Of a DNA stretch of 64,000 bases, positions 27,022-36,334 are shown piece after piece. Under the pieces are notes generated by a model, which had not been told where the DNA came from, searched no databases, and saw nothing but the letters and a program-made list of their open reading frames with translations. The stretch comes from Croceivirga thetidis (GTDB lineage Bacteria; Bacteroidota; Bacteroidia; Flavobacteriales; Flavobacteriaceae): contig NZ_JAAWWL010000003.1 in assembly GCF_012272815.1 (NCBI RefSeq), forward strand, positions 62,001 to 126,000, read 5' to 3'. Position numbers and translations under genes: made by a program. Numbering within the stretch: position 1 is the stretch's first letter; every line of letters starts with the position of its first letter.

Positions 27022-27037
27022 ATCACAGTTCTGTGAT
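27022..27037. promoter_or_regulatory. inverted repeat, possible operator
   Basis: ATCACAG-TT-CTGTGAT, two perfect 7-base arms around a 2-base spacer, 89 bases upstream of the repeat-lipoprotein start in a 289-base gap. Size and symmetry suit a dimeric regulator. No T-run follows, so it is not a terminator. The same gap also holds a second weaker hairpin (27068-27090) followed by six T on the plus strand. I see no gene in the gap. Confidence 0.35.
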
Positions 27038-27222
27038 ACTTTAAGATTTAGGATTTGGTGTTAACCTGATTTACCAAAAATGGTAAAATCCGTTTTTTGT
27101 GTGAAGAAAAGTATTCATCCAGCTAATGAACAATCTTTTTGAGTAATCATTTTTATCTATTCAAAAATGTAGATTACGTGTGTCAATTAGTGTACAATAA
27201 CGGGCTTGACAAAAACGTAGGA

Positions 27223-28092
27223 TTATTCAATTATGGAATACCTCAGACCAATTGAAAAATCCATATGTGCACTCCCAAAGAACCTTTCGTCATCAGGTAG
27301 TTCAATTTTAATTTTGTCGTTGCCATCATCAATGGTAAACTTATCTGTAAGTAAGGAGGTAACTCCGACTTGAAGACCAATTGAAAGTTTATCGTTGATG
27401 CCGTAGTTATATCCCAGAGAAAAGAATCCACCAAACCCTTTTCCCGTGGTTTCTATCTCTGAATTGAAAACTTGAACATCTTTAAAAGACAAATAACCTA
27501 TCGCGGTATTCCAAATAAACATATTTCGTTTATTCGGACTTAGATATCGCACGGCGTACATTGGTCCAATAAAAAAAGTAGAAACATCATTTGATAAATC
27601 TGCGACCACTTGATTTCCGTTAACATCAGTATTTATTACGTTGTTTTCTTGTGCATTTGTTGAGAAATAACTGATTGCTAATCCTATTCCGATTGAATTT
27701 TTGAAGTAATACGTATAGTTTCCTTCGAACCTAACCCCAGTGCTTAGTTCTTTCTGGTAATCATCTAAGTTTGGATATGCATCTACAGGGTCATAACTGA
27801 TACCAAAATTAATTGCAAAAAGATGTTTAGGAGATTTTTCATAACCTGGTAAACTATCGCTCGATATTTTGAATGAAGGATTTTGCTGAATTGTATAATC
27901 AATAACTTTAGATTTTTCAATTATCGAACTTTGATAAACACCATCTTTTTTGAACATAAAATAAATATGTTCTTTTTTTACCCTTTGAATTTTGCAAAGT
28001 ATCGTATCAGATTCTTTTGTTGTTATCAGGTCTTGACTTTGAATAGAACCTATAAAAAGAAGGGAAAAAAAGACAACTAGTTTTTTTATCAT
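27223..28092 (-). CDS. outer membrane beta-barrel protein
   Basis: A 289-residue protein with a cleavable signal peptide (MIKKLVVFFSLLFIGSIQSQ, cut after about 18-19). An N-terminal segment of about 75 residues (KESDTILCKIQRVKKEHIYF) resembles the short beta module that precedes many Bacteroidota barrels. Residues 90-289 alternate polar and aromatic residues in amphipathic strands (VRFEGNYTYYFKNSIGIGLA, GGFFSLGYNYGINDKLSIGL, HMDFSIGLRYSIIE). It ends in an aromatic/hydrophobic strand, as barrels usually do. ATG follows the TAA of the upstream lipoprotein gene without a gap, so the two are probably made together. Transport or adhesion function is unknown. Confidence 0.75.
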   Translation of the reverse strand: MIKKLVVFFSLLFIGSIQSQDLITTKESDTILCKIQRVKKEHIYFMFKKDGVYQSSIIEKSKVIDYTIQQNPSFKISSDSLPGYEKSPKHLFAINFGISYDPVDAYPNLDDYQKELSTGVRFEGNYTYYFKNSIGIGLAISYFSTNAQENNVINTDVNGNQVVADLSNDVSTFFIGPMYAVRYLSPNKRNMFIWNTAIGYLSFKDVQVFNSEIETTGKGFGGFFSLGYNYGINDKLSIGLQVGVTSLLTDKFTIDDGNDKIKIELPDDERFFGSAHMDFSIGLRYSIIE

Positions 28093-28443
28093 TTAATCCG
28101 TTTTTCTAATTATTGTAATATTCAAACGATGACAAGAATCCCAGAAATCAGGACTTTTATCTTTGGTTATTTTAATAAAATTTCCACCAACCCTTCGGGC
28201 TTCTACTTTTGCTAAATCAATGAGTGCCATCTTGGAACATCTTGAATCAAAACCTCCACGTAATTTAGCCTCTCCTAAAACTTCTGCATCTTCTGGGATT
28301 TTTTCATCTAATTCAAGGATAGTGATATCCGAATCGTAACGTAATGATTCGTTTTCTTTTTTTATGGATGATAGAATTGCCGGGCCACATGAATAAAAGA
28401 ATACACAAAAAAATAGAAGTAGATAATAAATACTAGATTTCAT
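28093..28443 (-). CDS. small hypothetical lipoprotein
   Basis: A 116-residue protein with a lipoprotein signal (LLLFFCVFFYSCGP, attachment Cys about 19). The mature part has an AEVLGEAKLRGGFDSRC motif, then a helix ALIDLAKVEARRVGGNFIKI. This pattern of a beta strand followed by a DLAKxEAxxxGGN helix is shared with small enterobacterial-type lipoproteins of the DUF4156/RcsF-like kind, though identity is low and I do not assign a family. Two cysteines (in SRCSK and SCHRL) could form a disulfide. It directly abuts the downstream beta-barrel gene (TAA then ATG), suggesting the two work together at the envelope. Confidence 0.7.
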   Translation of the reverse strand: MKSSIYYLLLFFCVFFYSCGPAILSSIKKENESLRYDSDITILELDEKIPEDAEVLGEAKLRGGFDSRCSKMALIDLAKVEARRVGGNFIKITKDKSPDFWDSCHRLNITIIRKTD

Positions 28444-28482
28444 AGAAGTTAAAATTTCAACTATTTATCAAAAAAATGATTC

Positions 28483-29985
28483 TTACTTCAAAGGGCTAGA
28501 AAGAATGTTGTAAAAGGCACGGATTCCATATTCCAACTGCCCAATTTTGAGGTTTTCATTAGGACTGTGTTGATTGTTATCAGCATTCACCAAGGGTACT
28601 ACAAAGGCTGGAATCTGCAATTCATTTACAAAAGGCGAAATCGGAACCGTACCGCCCATGATTCGAATTTGAATCGGTGATTCACCAAAGGTTTCAGAAA
28701 GTGTATTCACCAAAAAATTTCCGTATTCGTTATCCAAATCAGTTCTAAAAGCATCGGTTACCCCACGTTCCTTTATTGAAATGATTTTGTTGTATTGCAT
28801 GCGTTCCTTTTTTGTCGGTTCATGGTCAAGTATTTGAAATCCTTGTTTAGCGATATGGTCCCTAACCAATTTTTTTAAGCGATTACCATCGGTTTCAGGT
28901 ACCAATCGTAAATCGAGTTCTGCGGTTGCACTTTCAGGTACTATTGTTCGTGCTTGGTCACCTATCCAACCTGAACCTAAGCCACGGACGTTTAAACTGG
29001 GATATTGCAAAGCTTCCTGATAAAATGAACCAACTTTTTCAGCTTCTTTGAATTGGAGTTTTTCAGCGATAACCCTGTCGTCATCAGGAACTTTCTTTAA
29101 AATTTCTGTAACTGATTCACTTAACGCAATTCCGTCATAATAACCTGGAATGGTAACTCGGCCTTCTTCATCTTTCATACTTGCCAAGAGTTTGGCCAAT
29201 TGAAATCCAGGATTAGGTGCAAAGTTTCCATAGTGCCCACTATGTTGATGTTTTATGGGACCATATGTGGTAAGGCTCATTGTAGTAATACCGCGACACC
29301 CGTAAACCAAAGTCGGAAGTCCAGAAGAGTGCATCGGGCCATCCGAAATCATTAAAAAATCAGCGTTCAATAGCTCTTTATACTGCTTTACAGCAGATGC
29401 TATGGGTTTGCTTCCTTTTTCTTCTTCACCATCAAGAATCACTTTGATGTTGAACGCTAATTTTTTACCTTTTTCTTGTAAGAGGTCAATTGCGTTAAGA
29501 AACATTATTATTGGGCCTTTGTCATCTGCAGTAGCTCTACCAAAAAGTCGCCAATCATAGTTGATTTTTTCATCAAGCATTGCAAAATCAACGGTTTCAT
29601 AGCCTTCTTCACTTGGTTTTTTCAGAACTACTTGATATGGATTTGGTTGATCCCATTTGCTGGGGTCAACCGATTGTCCATCAAAATGCATGTAAAGCAA
29701 CACTGTTGGTTTACCATCTTCCATGGGCATGGTAGCGAAAAAAAGTGGCAGGTTTTCGGTCTCGAGTTCCGCAGTGTTGAAGCCCCGCTTCTCAAATTGC
29801 TTTTTTAACCAAAATATATTGTCATCAATATCATCAGGATTCAATGCGTCAGAAGGAATCTCTACAAATTCCCTTAAATCTTTAATGGATTGTGATACCT
29901 GGGTCTTTAGGGCTACGGAGTCAATTTTTTGACCAAAAACACTAAGAATTGAAGTAAAAAAGAGAATTAAAAAGGTGTATTTCAT
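28483..29985 (-). CDS. exported M20-family metallopeptidase
   Basis: A 500-residue protein with a signal peptide (MKYTFLILFFTSILSVFGQ). The M20 di-zinc motifs are present: VLLYMHFDGQSVDP with the first ligand His and catalytic Asp, GRATADDKGP with the bridging Asp, and DGEEEKGSKP with the catalytic Glu pair. A lid/dimerisation domain lies at about 220-370 (residues around HQHSGHYGNFAPNPG). A final ligand is in NNQHSPNENL near 480. It acts outside the cytoplasm, probably as a dipeptidase or carboxypeptidase for peptide nutrition. It is divergent from the histidine kinase gene with 68 bases between start codons. Confidence 0.92.
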   Translation of the reverse strand: MKYTFLILFFTSILSVFGQKIDSVALKTQVSQSIKDLREFVEIPSDALNPDDIDDNIFWLKKQFEKRGFNTAELETENLPLFFATMPMEDGKPTVLLYMHFDGQSVDPSKWDQPNPYQVVLKKPSEEGYETVDFAMLDEKINYDWRLFGRATADDKGPIIMFLNAIDLLQEKGKKLAFNIKVILDGEEEKGSKPIASAVKQYKELLNADFLMISDGPMHSSGLPTLVYGCRGITTMSLTTYGPIKHQHSGHYGNFAPNPGFQLAKLLASMKDEEGRVTIPGYYDGIALSESVTEILKKVPDDDRVIAEKLQFKEAEKVGSFYQEALQYPSLNVRGLGSGWIGDQARTIVPESATAELDLRLVPETDGNRLKKLVRDHIAKQGFQILDHEPTKKERMQYNKIISIKERGVTDAFRTDLDNEYGNFLVNTLSETFGESPIQIRIMGGTVPISPFVNELQIPAFVVPLVNADNNQHSPNENLKIGQLEYGIRAFYNILSSPLK

Positions 29986-30053
29986 CTAAAATTCGTTTAA
30001 AAAAGTAAGAAAATACATCAACAATCGTTAGCTAACTACCAAATCTTATTGAA

Positions 30054-31367
30054 ATGAATGCCACACTAACCTTGGCAAATAAAGATAAAAAAGCGCTGGT
30101 TTCCATCAACGGAAACAGTATTATTTTTCATGTCCTGATTTTACTTGTTCTTGCAGGACTAGCCACCAATTTTTTTACGGAATACCAACTTGGCGGTTTC
30201 AACAAATACGCTATCAAGCATTTCGTAGTTTTTTGTACTGTTTTTGTCACAGCAGTGCTATGGAAACTTAGCATTGTAAGAACCAGTTTTGTGTTTATGG
30301 TCATTGTATACATAAACATACTCTCATCAACTGTTTATCTACCCTTTCGAATTGAAGACTCACTTCAAAACTTTGAAAGCTACTTTTTAAGGGTAGAAAT
30401 GATTGTCTTTATTATGGGACTTTTATTGGCTGTTTTTGAAAAACCTTGGCACCAATTTGTAGTTATTGGCTACAATACCCTTTTTATCGTGGCTTGTGCA
30501 ATGTTAGTTCCTGAGCTTTCAGTGGGCAGGTATATTCTTGCATTCATCATTATTTCTTCAGTTGCGGCCATCAGTTACTTTGTATTCAGCAAGGTTATTT
30601 TGTTGCAAAATGATTTGAACGATCAGAACACTTTGGTTTCAAAACAGAACCGAGAATTAAAAGAACTGACCAATTTTCGTAAAGACATCATGCGGATTAT
30701 TGCTCATGACCTTAAAACGCCCATTCACCAATTGTCAATTTTGGCAGAAGTAGCAAAAAGTTCCGAAGCTCCTGCTGACAAAGACAATTGTTTGGTATTA
30801 TTAAAACAATCGATTGATAAGACCTACGGCATGCTCGAAAATTTGTTGGAGTGGTCGATGCAGAATGATGAGGCCTTAAAAAGTTATATGGATTTGAATA
30901 TTCATGTACTGGTTGATGACATTCGAAAACAATACACCGAAAATCTGTCACATAAGAAAATTAACCTGATAAATGAAGTCGACATTGATCTCCAAATGTT
31001 TTATTCAAAAGAGGTTTTTGAAACCGTTATACGAAATCTATTGACCAATGCCATTAAATTCTCACCTCAGAATGAAGCGATCGTAATTAAAGGTCAAGAA
31101 AGTGAAGACAGTTATAGTTTGAGCATTCATAATAAAGCACCCGGCTTGGACCCATCAAAATTAGAACGCATAAACAATGGCCAAGCCATAGAAAGCTCTC
31201 GTGGTACAGATAACGAAAAGGGTTCAGGAAAAGGCCTGTTTATTTGTAAACGCATGTTGGAGAAAAACAACGCTACCTTAAAACTCAAAGCAGTTGAAGA
31301 TGGTGTAGTTGCCACAATTCTTGTGCACAAAAGTATTGCCATTAATGGAGAGAAGGTAGTTGCCTAA
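30054..31367 (+). CDS. membrane sensor histidine kinase
   Basis: A 437-residue kinase with about six membrane helices between residues 22 and 185, a short coiled coil (NDLNDQNTLVSKQNRELKEL) and a HisKA domain with IIAHDLKTPIHQLSILAE, the phosphoacceptor His near residue 220. The HATPase domain has N-box VIRNLLTNAIKFSPQ and G-box GSGKGLFICKRML. The extracytoplasmic loops are very short, so the helices themselves may sense the signal. No response regulator is adjacent; the downstream gene trpA is convergent and overlaps by 4 bases. The cognate regulator is therefore an orphan elsewhere in the genome. Confidence 0.9.
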   Translation: MNATLTLANKDKKALVSINGNSIIFHVLILLVLAGLATNFFTEYQLGGFNKYAIKHFVVFCTVFVTAVLWKLSIVRTSFVFMVIVYINILSSTVYLPFRIEDSLQNFESYFLRVEMIVFIMGLLLAVFEKPWHQFVVIGYNTLFIVACAMLVPELSVGRYILAFIIISSVAAISYFVFSKVILLQNDLNDQNTLVSKQNRELKELTNFRKDIMRIIAHDLKTPIHQLSILAEVAKSSEAPADKDNCLVLLKQSIDKTYGMLENLLEWSMQNDEALKSYMDLNIHVLVDDIRKQYTENLSHKKINLINEVDIDLQMFYSKEVFETVIRNLLTNAIKFSPQNEAIVIKGQESEDSYSLSIHNKAPGLDPSKLERINNGQAIESSRGTDNEKGSGKGLFICKRMLEKNNATLKLKAVEDGVVATILVHKSIAINGEKVVA

Positions 31368-32128
31368 GTTCTTATTCCATTAATAAACTTATCAATCATC
31401 TTAGTACCATTTAAGGTAAGGTGTTTAATAAATGCCGATCCAATAATGGCCCCTTTCGCTTTTGGAGTCGCCGCTTGAAAAGTTTCCGAATTGCTAATTC
31501 CAAAACCGACTATTTGTGGGTTTGCCAGCGAAAGCGAAGCAATTCGTTCAAAATAATCTTGCTGTTCTTGACCAAATCCACTTTTGGCACCCGTGGTACT
31601 CGCGGAGCTCACCATGTAAATAAAACCATCTGAGGCCGAATCAATTTGGTTTATGCGCTCGTCGCTTGTTTGAGGGGTAATTAAAAAAGCCATTTTCAAG
31701 CCATATTTTTCAAACATCGACTTGTAATCTGCTTCATACACATCAAAAGGCAAATCGGGTAATATGAGACCGTCAATGCCAATTTCTTGACATTTGGCAC
31801 AAAATGCTTCAACGCCATATTGCAATACAGGATTAAAATATCCCATGATAATCAACGGAATTGAAATGGTATTACGAATACCGGCAAGCTGCTCGAATAG
31901 TTTTTCGGTGGTCATCCCATTTTGTAAGGCTGCCGTAGAACTTTCTTGAATCGTGGGCCCGTCTGCCAAGGGATCACTAAAAGGCAATCCAATTTCAATC
32001 ATATCCACACCCGCTTTTTCAAGTTCATGGATTATTGGAACGGTATCCTCCAAATTGGGGTAGCCCGCCGTGAAATATATGGAAAGTAGTTTTTTGTCTT
32101 CCTGGAGTTTTTTGTTGATTCGATTCAT
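31364..32128 (-). CDS. trpA: tryptophan synthase alpha chain
   Basis: Cleaves indole-3-glycerol phosphate to indole and glyceraldehyde 3-phosphate, passing indole to TrpB. The 254-residue TIM barrel has the active-site Glu45 in [16 protein letters not shown] and Asp56 in the same motif; the phosphate loops are SGFGQ (after STTGAK) and GFGISN. It is the last gene of the operon and overlaps trpB by 4 bases. There is no clear terminator after it; the convergent histidine kinase gene overlaps its 3' end by 4 bases. Confidence 0.97.
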   Translation of the reverse strand: MNRINKKLQEDKKLLSIYFTAGYPNLEDTVPIIHELEKAGVDMIEIGLPFSDPLADGPTIQESSTAALQNGMTTEKLFEQLAGIRNTISIPLIIMGYFNPVLQYGVEAFCAKCQEIGIDGLILPDLPFDVYEADYKSMFEKYGLKMAFLITPQTSDERINQIDSASDGFIYMVSSASTTGAKSGFGQEQQDYFERIASLSLANPQIVGFGISNSETFQAATPKAKGAIIGSAFIKHLTLNGTKMIDKFINGIRT

Positions 32129-33306
32129 AATTTAAAATAATCGATATAGGTATTTAGATCTTTGTCGCCACGACCGGATAAGTTGAACACCACGATGTCA
32201 TCTTTCTCGAATTTTTTATAATCAAAGATGGCAAAGGCATGACTTGTTTCAATGGCTGGAATAATTCCTTCCAATTGTGATAATTCCAAGCCTGAGGTCA
32301 TCGCCTCATCATCAGTGATTGAAATAAACTCCCCGCGGCCACTTTTGAATAAATGGGCATGCATAGGACCAACACCAGGATAATCCAACCCCGCTGAAAT
32401 GGAATAGGGCTCGGTAATTTGACCGTCATCGGTTTGCATCAATAATGTTTTGCTACCATGAATTATTCCTACTTTGCCTAATGCAGAAGTTGCGGCACTT
32501 TCCCCTGAATTGACCCCTTTACCGGCCGCTTCAACCGCAATTATTCCAACCTCTGGGGTATCCAAATAATGATAGTATAAACCGGCTGCATTACTGCCAC
32601 CACCTACACAGGCAACGACATAATCTGGGTTTTCACGACCTTCTTTTTCTTTCAATTGCCATTTGACCTCTTCTGAAATCACCGATTGAAATCGGGCTAC
32701 CATATCAGGGTAAGGATGCGGTCCTACCACCGAACCAATGATGTAATGTGTATCGACAGGATTGTTTATCCAATCGCGAATCGCTTCGTTAGTGGCATCT
32801 TTTAAAGTACGGCTACCTGATTTTGCGGCCCGTACCTCTGCCCCAAGCATCTTCATACGGGCTACATTTGGTGATTGCCGGGCAATATCAATTTCGCCCA
32901 TATAGACTACACATTGAATACCCATTAAAGCACAAACCGTGGCTGTGGCCACGCCATGTTGACCTGCCCCCGTTTCAGCAATGATTCGGTTTTTACCCAA
33001 TTTCTTGGCCATTAATATCTGACCAATGGTATTATTTACCTTGTGGGCTCCGGTATGGCAAAGGTCTTCCCGCTTTAAATAAATCTTGGTTTGGTGTTTT
33101 TCTGATAAGCGCTCCGCAAAATAGAGTGGGGTAGGGCGACCTACATAATCTTTCAACAACTGATGGAATTCATTTTTGAATTCATCGGTTTCCATGATTT
33201 GAACGTAGTTCTGGCGTAACTCCTCACAATTGGGGTACAACATTTCAGGAATGAAGGCACCACCAAATTCTCCGTAATATCCTTTTTCGTTAGCGTGATA
33301 ACTCAT
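32125..33306 (-). CDS. trpB: tryptophan synthase beta chain
   Basis: Condenses indole with serine to make tryptophan, using PLP. The 393-residue protein has the PLP lysine K89 in [13 protein letters not shown], the phosphate-binding loop [10 protein letters not shown] and the SGRGDKDL motif near the C-terminus. It is a TrpB1-type chain, the kind that pairs with TrpA. It overlaps trpA by 4 bases downstream and trpF by 17 bases upstream. Confidence 0.98.
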   Translation of the reverse strand: MSYHANEKGYYGEFGGAFIPEMLYPNCEELRQNYVQIMETDEFKNEFHQLLKDYVGRPTPLYFAERLSEKHQTKIYLKREDLCHTGAHKVNNTIGQILMAKKLGKNRIIAETGAGQHGVATATVCALMGIQCVVYMGEIDIARQSPNVARMKMLGAEVRAAKSGSRTLKDATNEAIRDWINNPVDTHYIIGSVVGPHPYPDMVARFQSVISEEVKWQLKEKEGRENPDYVVACVGGGSNAAGLYYHYLDTPEVGIIAVEAAGKGVNSGESAATSALGKVGIIHGSKTLLMQTDDGQITEPYSISAGLDYPGVGPMHAHLFKSGRGEFISITDDEAMTSGLELSQLEGIIPAIETSHAFAIFDYKKFEKDDIVVFNLSGRGDKDLNTYIDYFKL

Positions 33307-33916
33307 TTTCCAATCTTTTTTTAAATTCTTTTAGTTTCTCAATGTCTTTCAAACCGGGTTTGGTTTCAAACCGACTGTTTACGTCAATGGCATGACAATA
33401 TTTAGATTCCGGTCGGTAAAGAAAAATCAGTATGTCATCGATATTCTCCATTCCGATACCACCCGAAAGAAAAAAGGGTTTTGTCGAAGGATAATTTTCC
33501 AAAACTTCCCAATCGAAGGCATAGCCATTTCCACCGGGTAATTTTCCTTTTGTATCAAAAAGATAGAAATCGCAGACGTCTTGATACGGTTTCAATATGC
33601 TAAAATCAAAGGTCTCTTCAACTCCGAAAACCTTTATGACACCGATTCCCAAATCTTTCAATTTTTTACAAACTTCTGGTGGCTCTTGCCCGTGAAGTTG
33701 TACCAATTGAAGACCGTATGCCGTTACTTTTTGTAGAATTTCTTCAACTGAAGCATTTACAAAGACACCGACCCTTTTGATTTTTCTTGAAATTGAAGGA
33801 AGAACACCATTTAAATAGCGAGGTGATTTTTCCCAAAAAATAAAGCCCATATAATCGGGTTGCAAAGCTTCCACTTCAACCGGATTGAATTTCATACCAC
33901 AGACTTTTAATTTCAT
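33290..33916 (-). CDS. trpF: phosphoribosylanthranilate isomerase
   Basis: Catalyses the Amadori rearrangement of phosphoribosylanthranilate. The 208-residue TIM barrel starts MKLKVCGMK with the catalytic Cys5, continues with the [13 protein letters not shown] motif, has [17 protein letters not shown] where the catalytic Asp lies, and ends with [16 protein letters not shown], the phosphate-binding signature. It overlaps trpB by 17 bases and trpC by 4 bases, so it is translated in a coupled series. It is separate from TrpC, unlike the fused enzyme of enteric bacteria. Confidence 0.96.
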   Translation of the reverse strand: MKLKVCGMKFNPVEVEALQPDYMGFIFWEKSPRYLNGVLPSISRKIKRVGVFVNASVEEILQKVTAYGLQLVQLHGQEPPEVCKKLKDLGIGVIKVFGVEETFDFSILKPYQDVCDFYLFDTKGKLPGGNGYAFDWEVLENYPSTKPFFLSGGIGMENIDDILIFLYRPESKYCHAIDVNSRFETKPGLKDIEKLKEFKKRLENELSR

Positions 33917-34698
33917 TTTGTTAATTCTTTGATGAATTCTGCAGCACTATTACCGGGATTTTCGGTCTTCATAAAATTCTCACCAATTAGAAATCCCTGA
34001 TAACCATATTGCCTTAAATCTTTGATTGCTTCGATTGTACTAATTCCACTTTCAGATACCTTGACAAAATCGTCAGGTATTTGTGCTGATAGCTGTTTGC
34101 TTGTTTCTAAGCTAACTTCAAAGGTTTTTAGATTACGGTTGTTTACCCCCAACATATCTAGACTCGGCATTATCGATTTCTCAAGCTCTTCTTGATTATG
34201 GACTTCAAGTAGCACATCCATACCCAATCGCTTTGCCAATTCCGATAGTTCTTTTATTTCGGTTTTATTTAATACAGCGGCTATCAACAAGATAACATCC
34301 GCACCATAGGCTTTTGCTTCCAATACCTGATATTCATCAATGATGAACTCCTTACGTAGTAATGGAAAATCCACTACAGATCGAGCCAATACCAAATCTT
34401 CAAGCGAACCTCCGAAATACTTGATGTCCGTAAGAACGCTCATACCGCATACTCCAGCATTTTCATAGCCTTTGGCTACTTGGGCGACATTGGTGTTTTG
34501 ATTTATTGTTGATTTTGAAGGGGAGCGTCTTTTGTGCTCTGCAATGATTCCGGATTCACTGTTTTGCAGGGCTTCGGCCAAAGATTTTCCATTTCGCTCA
34601 AAAAGAACCGATTGCTCTAATTGAACAATGGGAATTATAGCCTTCTTTAAAGCCACTTCTTTTCTTTTATCAGCGATTATTTTTTCTAGTATGTTCAT
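33913..34698 (-). CDS. trpC: indole-3-glycerol phosphate synthase
   Basis: Closes the indole ring. The 261-residue protein begins MNILEKIIADKRKEVALKK, followed by the active-site block IIAEHKRRSPSKS with the catalytic Lys, LRKEFIIDEYQVLEA with the second Lys/Glu pair, and LGVNNRNLKTFEV and VSESGIS that bind phosphate. The ATG is 82 bases from the trpD stop, the only real gap in the trp operon. That gap carries a palindromic repeat pair. Confidence 0.97.
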   Translation of the reverse strand: MNILEKIIADKRKEVALKKAIIPIVQLEQSVLFERNGKSLAEALQNSESGIIAEHKRRSPSKSTINQNTNVAQVAKGYENAGVCGMSVLTDIKYFGGSLEDLVLARSVVDFPLLRKEFIIDEYQVLEAKAYGADVILLIAAVLNKTEIKELSELAKRLGMDVLLEVHNQEELEKSIMPSLDMLGVNNRNLKTFEVSLETSKQLSAQIPDDFVKVSESGISTIEAIKDLRQYGYQGFLIGENFMKTENPGNSAAEFIKELTK

Positions 34699-34710
34699 TT
34701 CAATAATTTT

Positions 34711-34766
34711 CCCTCCAAAAAAGGAGGGTTAAGGGAGGTGTTATTACTCACCCCTCATTCCTCTGT
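34711..34766. repeat. REP-like palindrome pair in the trpC-trpD gap
   Basis: Two adjacent inverted repeats. The first is CCCTCC-AAAAAA-GGAGGG (34711-34728). The second is formed by GAGGTG (34735-34740) and CACCCCTC (34750-34757) around TTATTACT, with one bulged base. The G/C-rich arms contrast with the A/T-rich surroundings. Its form resembles the short extragenic palindromes scattered in many Bacteroidota genomes, but copy number cannot be judged from this window. Confidence 0.5.
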
Positions 34767-34780
34767 TTCAAGATGGGCGT

Positions 34781-35773
34781 TTAATTACTTAACTCCTGTA
34801 ATTTTTTTAGTTTCTCCCGTCCTTTGCCACCTAACAATGACTCCTTTGCTTTTTCAAAACCTTCTTTTACTGAAATACCTTCAACAGTAGCTATGGCCAC
34901 ACCCGCGTTTGCGCAAACAACACTGTTTTGGGCTTCCGTACCCTTACCGTTTAAAATATCTGTGAAAATTTTAGCAGAATCCGCCACATCGTCCCCGCCA
35001 ACAATTGCCGAGGATTCAATGGTTGAAACACCAAAATCTTTTGGCAATAGCATTGCCTCAGCGTTTCTGGAAATTGTTTTGGTAGCTCCTGTTAAACTGA
35101 TTTCATCATAACCATCCAATGCATGAAGCACGGTAAAGTTCTTATCGGTGTTTTGATATAGATAGCCGTACATACGAGCCAATTCCAAATTAAAAACACC
35201 TACCATTTGATTTTTTGGAAAGGCAGGATTCACCATTGGTCCCAACATATTGAAAAAGGTCTTCACGGCCAGTTCCCTGCGAATTGGTGCAACATTTTTC
35301 ATAGCAGGATGGAACAGTGGTGCATGCAATACACATATACCAGCTTCTTCAATTGATTTTTTTAAAAAATCAGCTTCGTTACTGAATTTAATACCAAGAA
35401 ATTCCATGACATTACTACTTCCACATTTAGAGGATACCCCGTAATTACCATGTTTGGTTACTCTGATTCCGGCCCCGGCCGTGACAAAAGAAGCCAAGGT
35501 GGAAATGTTGAAGGTGTCCTTTCCGTCTCCACCGGTTCCACATAAATCAATAGGATTGTAATCACTTAGGTCAACCGCCAAACAAAGCTCCAATAAGGCA
35601 TCACGAAAACCTTCCAATTCATCGATTGTGATGCTACGCATCATGTAAACTGTTAGGAAAGCCGCAATTTGACTGGTGTTGTATTCCCCTTTTGCAATAT
35701 TGACCAAGATTTTCTTGGCGTCTTCCTTTTCAAGGATTTCGTGGTTGATTAACCTGTTTAAAGTTTCTTTCAT
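34781..35773 (-). CDS. trpD: anthranilate phosphoribosyltransferase
   Basis: Transfers phosphoribose from PRPP to anthranilate. The 330-residue protein has the PRPP loop DLCGTGGDGKDTFNIST, the KHGNYGVSSKCGSSNVMEFL segment for phosphate and anthranilate, and HALDGYDEISLTGATK with the two acidic metal ligands. It is not fused to TrpG. It overlaps trpG by 4 bases upstream, and an 82-base gap with a palindromic repeat pair follows before trpC. Confidence 0.97.
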   Translation of the reverse strand: MKETLNRLINHEILEKEDAKKILVNIAKGEYNTSQIAAFLTVYMMRSITIDELEGFRDALLELCLAVDLSDYNPIDLCGTGGDGKDTFNISTLASFVTAGAGIRVTKHGNYGVSSKCGSSNVMEFLGIKFSNEADFLKKSIEEAGICVLHAPLFHPAMKNVAPIRRELAVKTFFNMLGPMVNPAFPKNQMVGVFNLELARMYGYLYQNTDKNFTVLHALDGYDEISLTGATKTISRNAEAMLLPKDFGVSTIESSAIVGGDDVADSAKIFTDILNGKGTEAQNSVVCANAGVAIATVEGISVKEGFEKAKESLLGGKGREKLKKLQELSN

Positions 35774-36333
35774 TTTTCCAACCAGTTTTTTAGCATTTTT
35801 TTCCCTTGAGGTGTCAATACGGATTCAGGATGAAATTGGACCCCTCTCACATCAAATGTTTTATGTTTTAGTGACATCAATTGTCCGTTTTCATCAAAGG
35901 AAGTTGCCTCCAATTCATCAGGTAAATTGGCATCAACCACCCAGGAATGATAACGGCCAACCTGTATTTCTTTTGGAATATCATTGAAAATGTAATCCTC
36001 ACCTGTGATGGTTATTGGGGTCGCAATACCATGATATACCGTATCAAGATTGATTAATTTGCCTCCATAAACTTCACCAATCGCTTGTTGCCCAAGGCAT
36101 ACACCAAAGATTTTTTTAGAAGGACCATATGTTGAAATGATGGGTTTGAGCAAACCAGCCTCATCTGGAATTCCAGGACCGGGAGATAATATTATATATT
36201 CGAAAGGTTCAATATCTTCAAGCCGTAATTGGTCATTACGTTTAACGATAACTTCCGCTCCCAATTCTTCTAAGTAATGCACCAGGTTATAAGTGAAACT
36301 ATCGTAATTATCAAGCATTAAAACTTTTTTCAT
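35770..36333 (-). CDS. trpG: anthranilate synthase component II (glutamine amidotransferase)
   Basis: Supplies ammonia from glutamine to TrpE. The 187-residue class I amidotransferase has the nucleophile Cys in KIFGVCLGQQAIGE (about residue 79), the His-Glu pair in GVQFHPESVL (about 168-170) and an oxyanion motif LSPGPGIPDEAG. It could also serve para-aminobenzoate synthase, since no separate pabA is visible here. It lies 1 base after the trpE stop and overlaps trpD by 4 bases. Confidence 0.95.
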   Translation of the reverse strand: MKKVLMLDNYDSFTYNLVHYLEELGAEVIVKRNDQLRLEDIEPFEYIILSPGPGIPDEAGLLKPIISTYGPSKKIFGVCLGQQAIGEVYGGKLINLDTVYHGIATPITITGEDYIFNDIPKEIQVGRYHSWVVDANLPDELEATSFDENGQLMSLKHKTFDVRGVQFHPESVLTPQGKKMLKNWLEK

Positions 36334-36334
36334 T

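Noticed and set aside
27068-27098. Hairpin followed by six T on the plus strand
   Set aside because: No plus-strand gene ends here, and for the minus-strand barrel gene the T-run is on the wrong side; probably incidental.
30027-30036. Ten-base palindrome GTTAGCTAAC upstream of the membrane histidine kinase
   Set aside because: Too short to separate from chance, and no regulator is nearby to connect it with.
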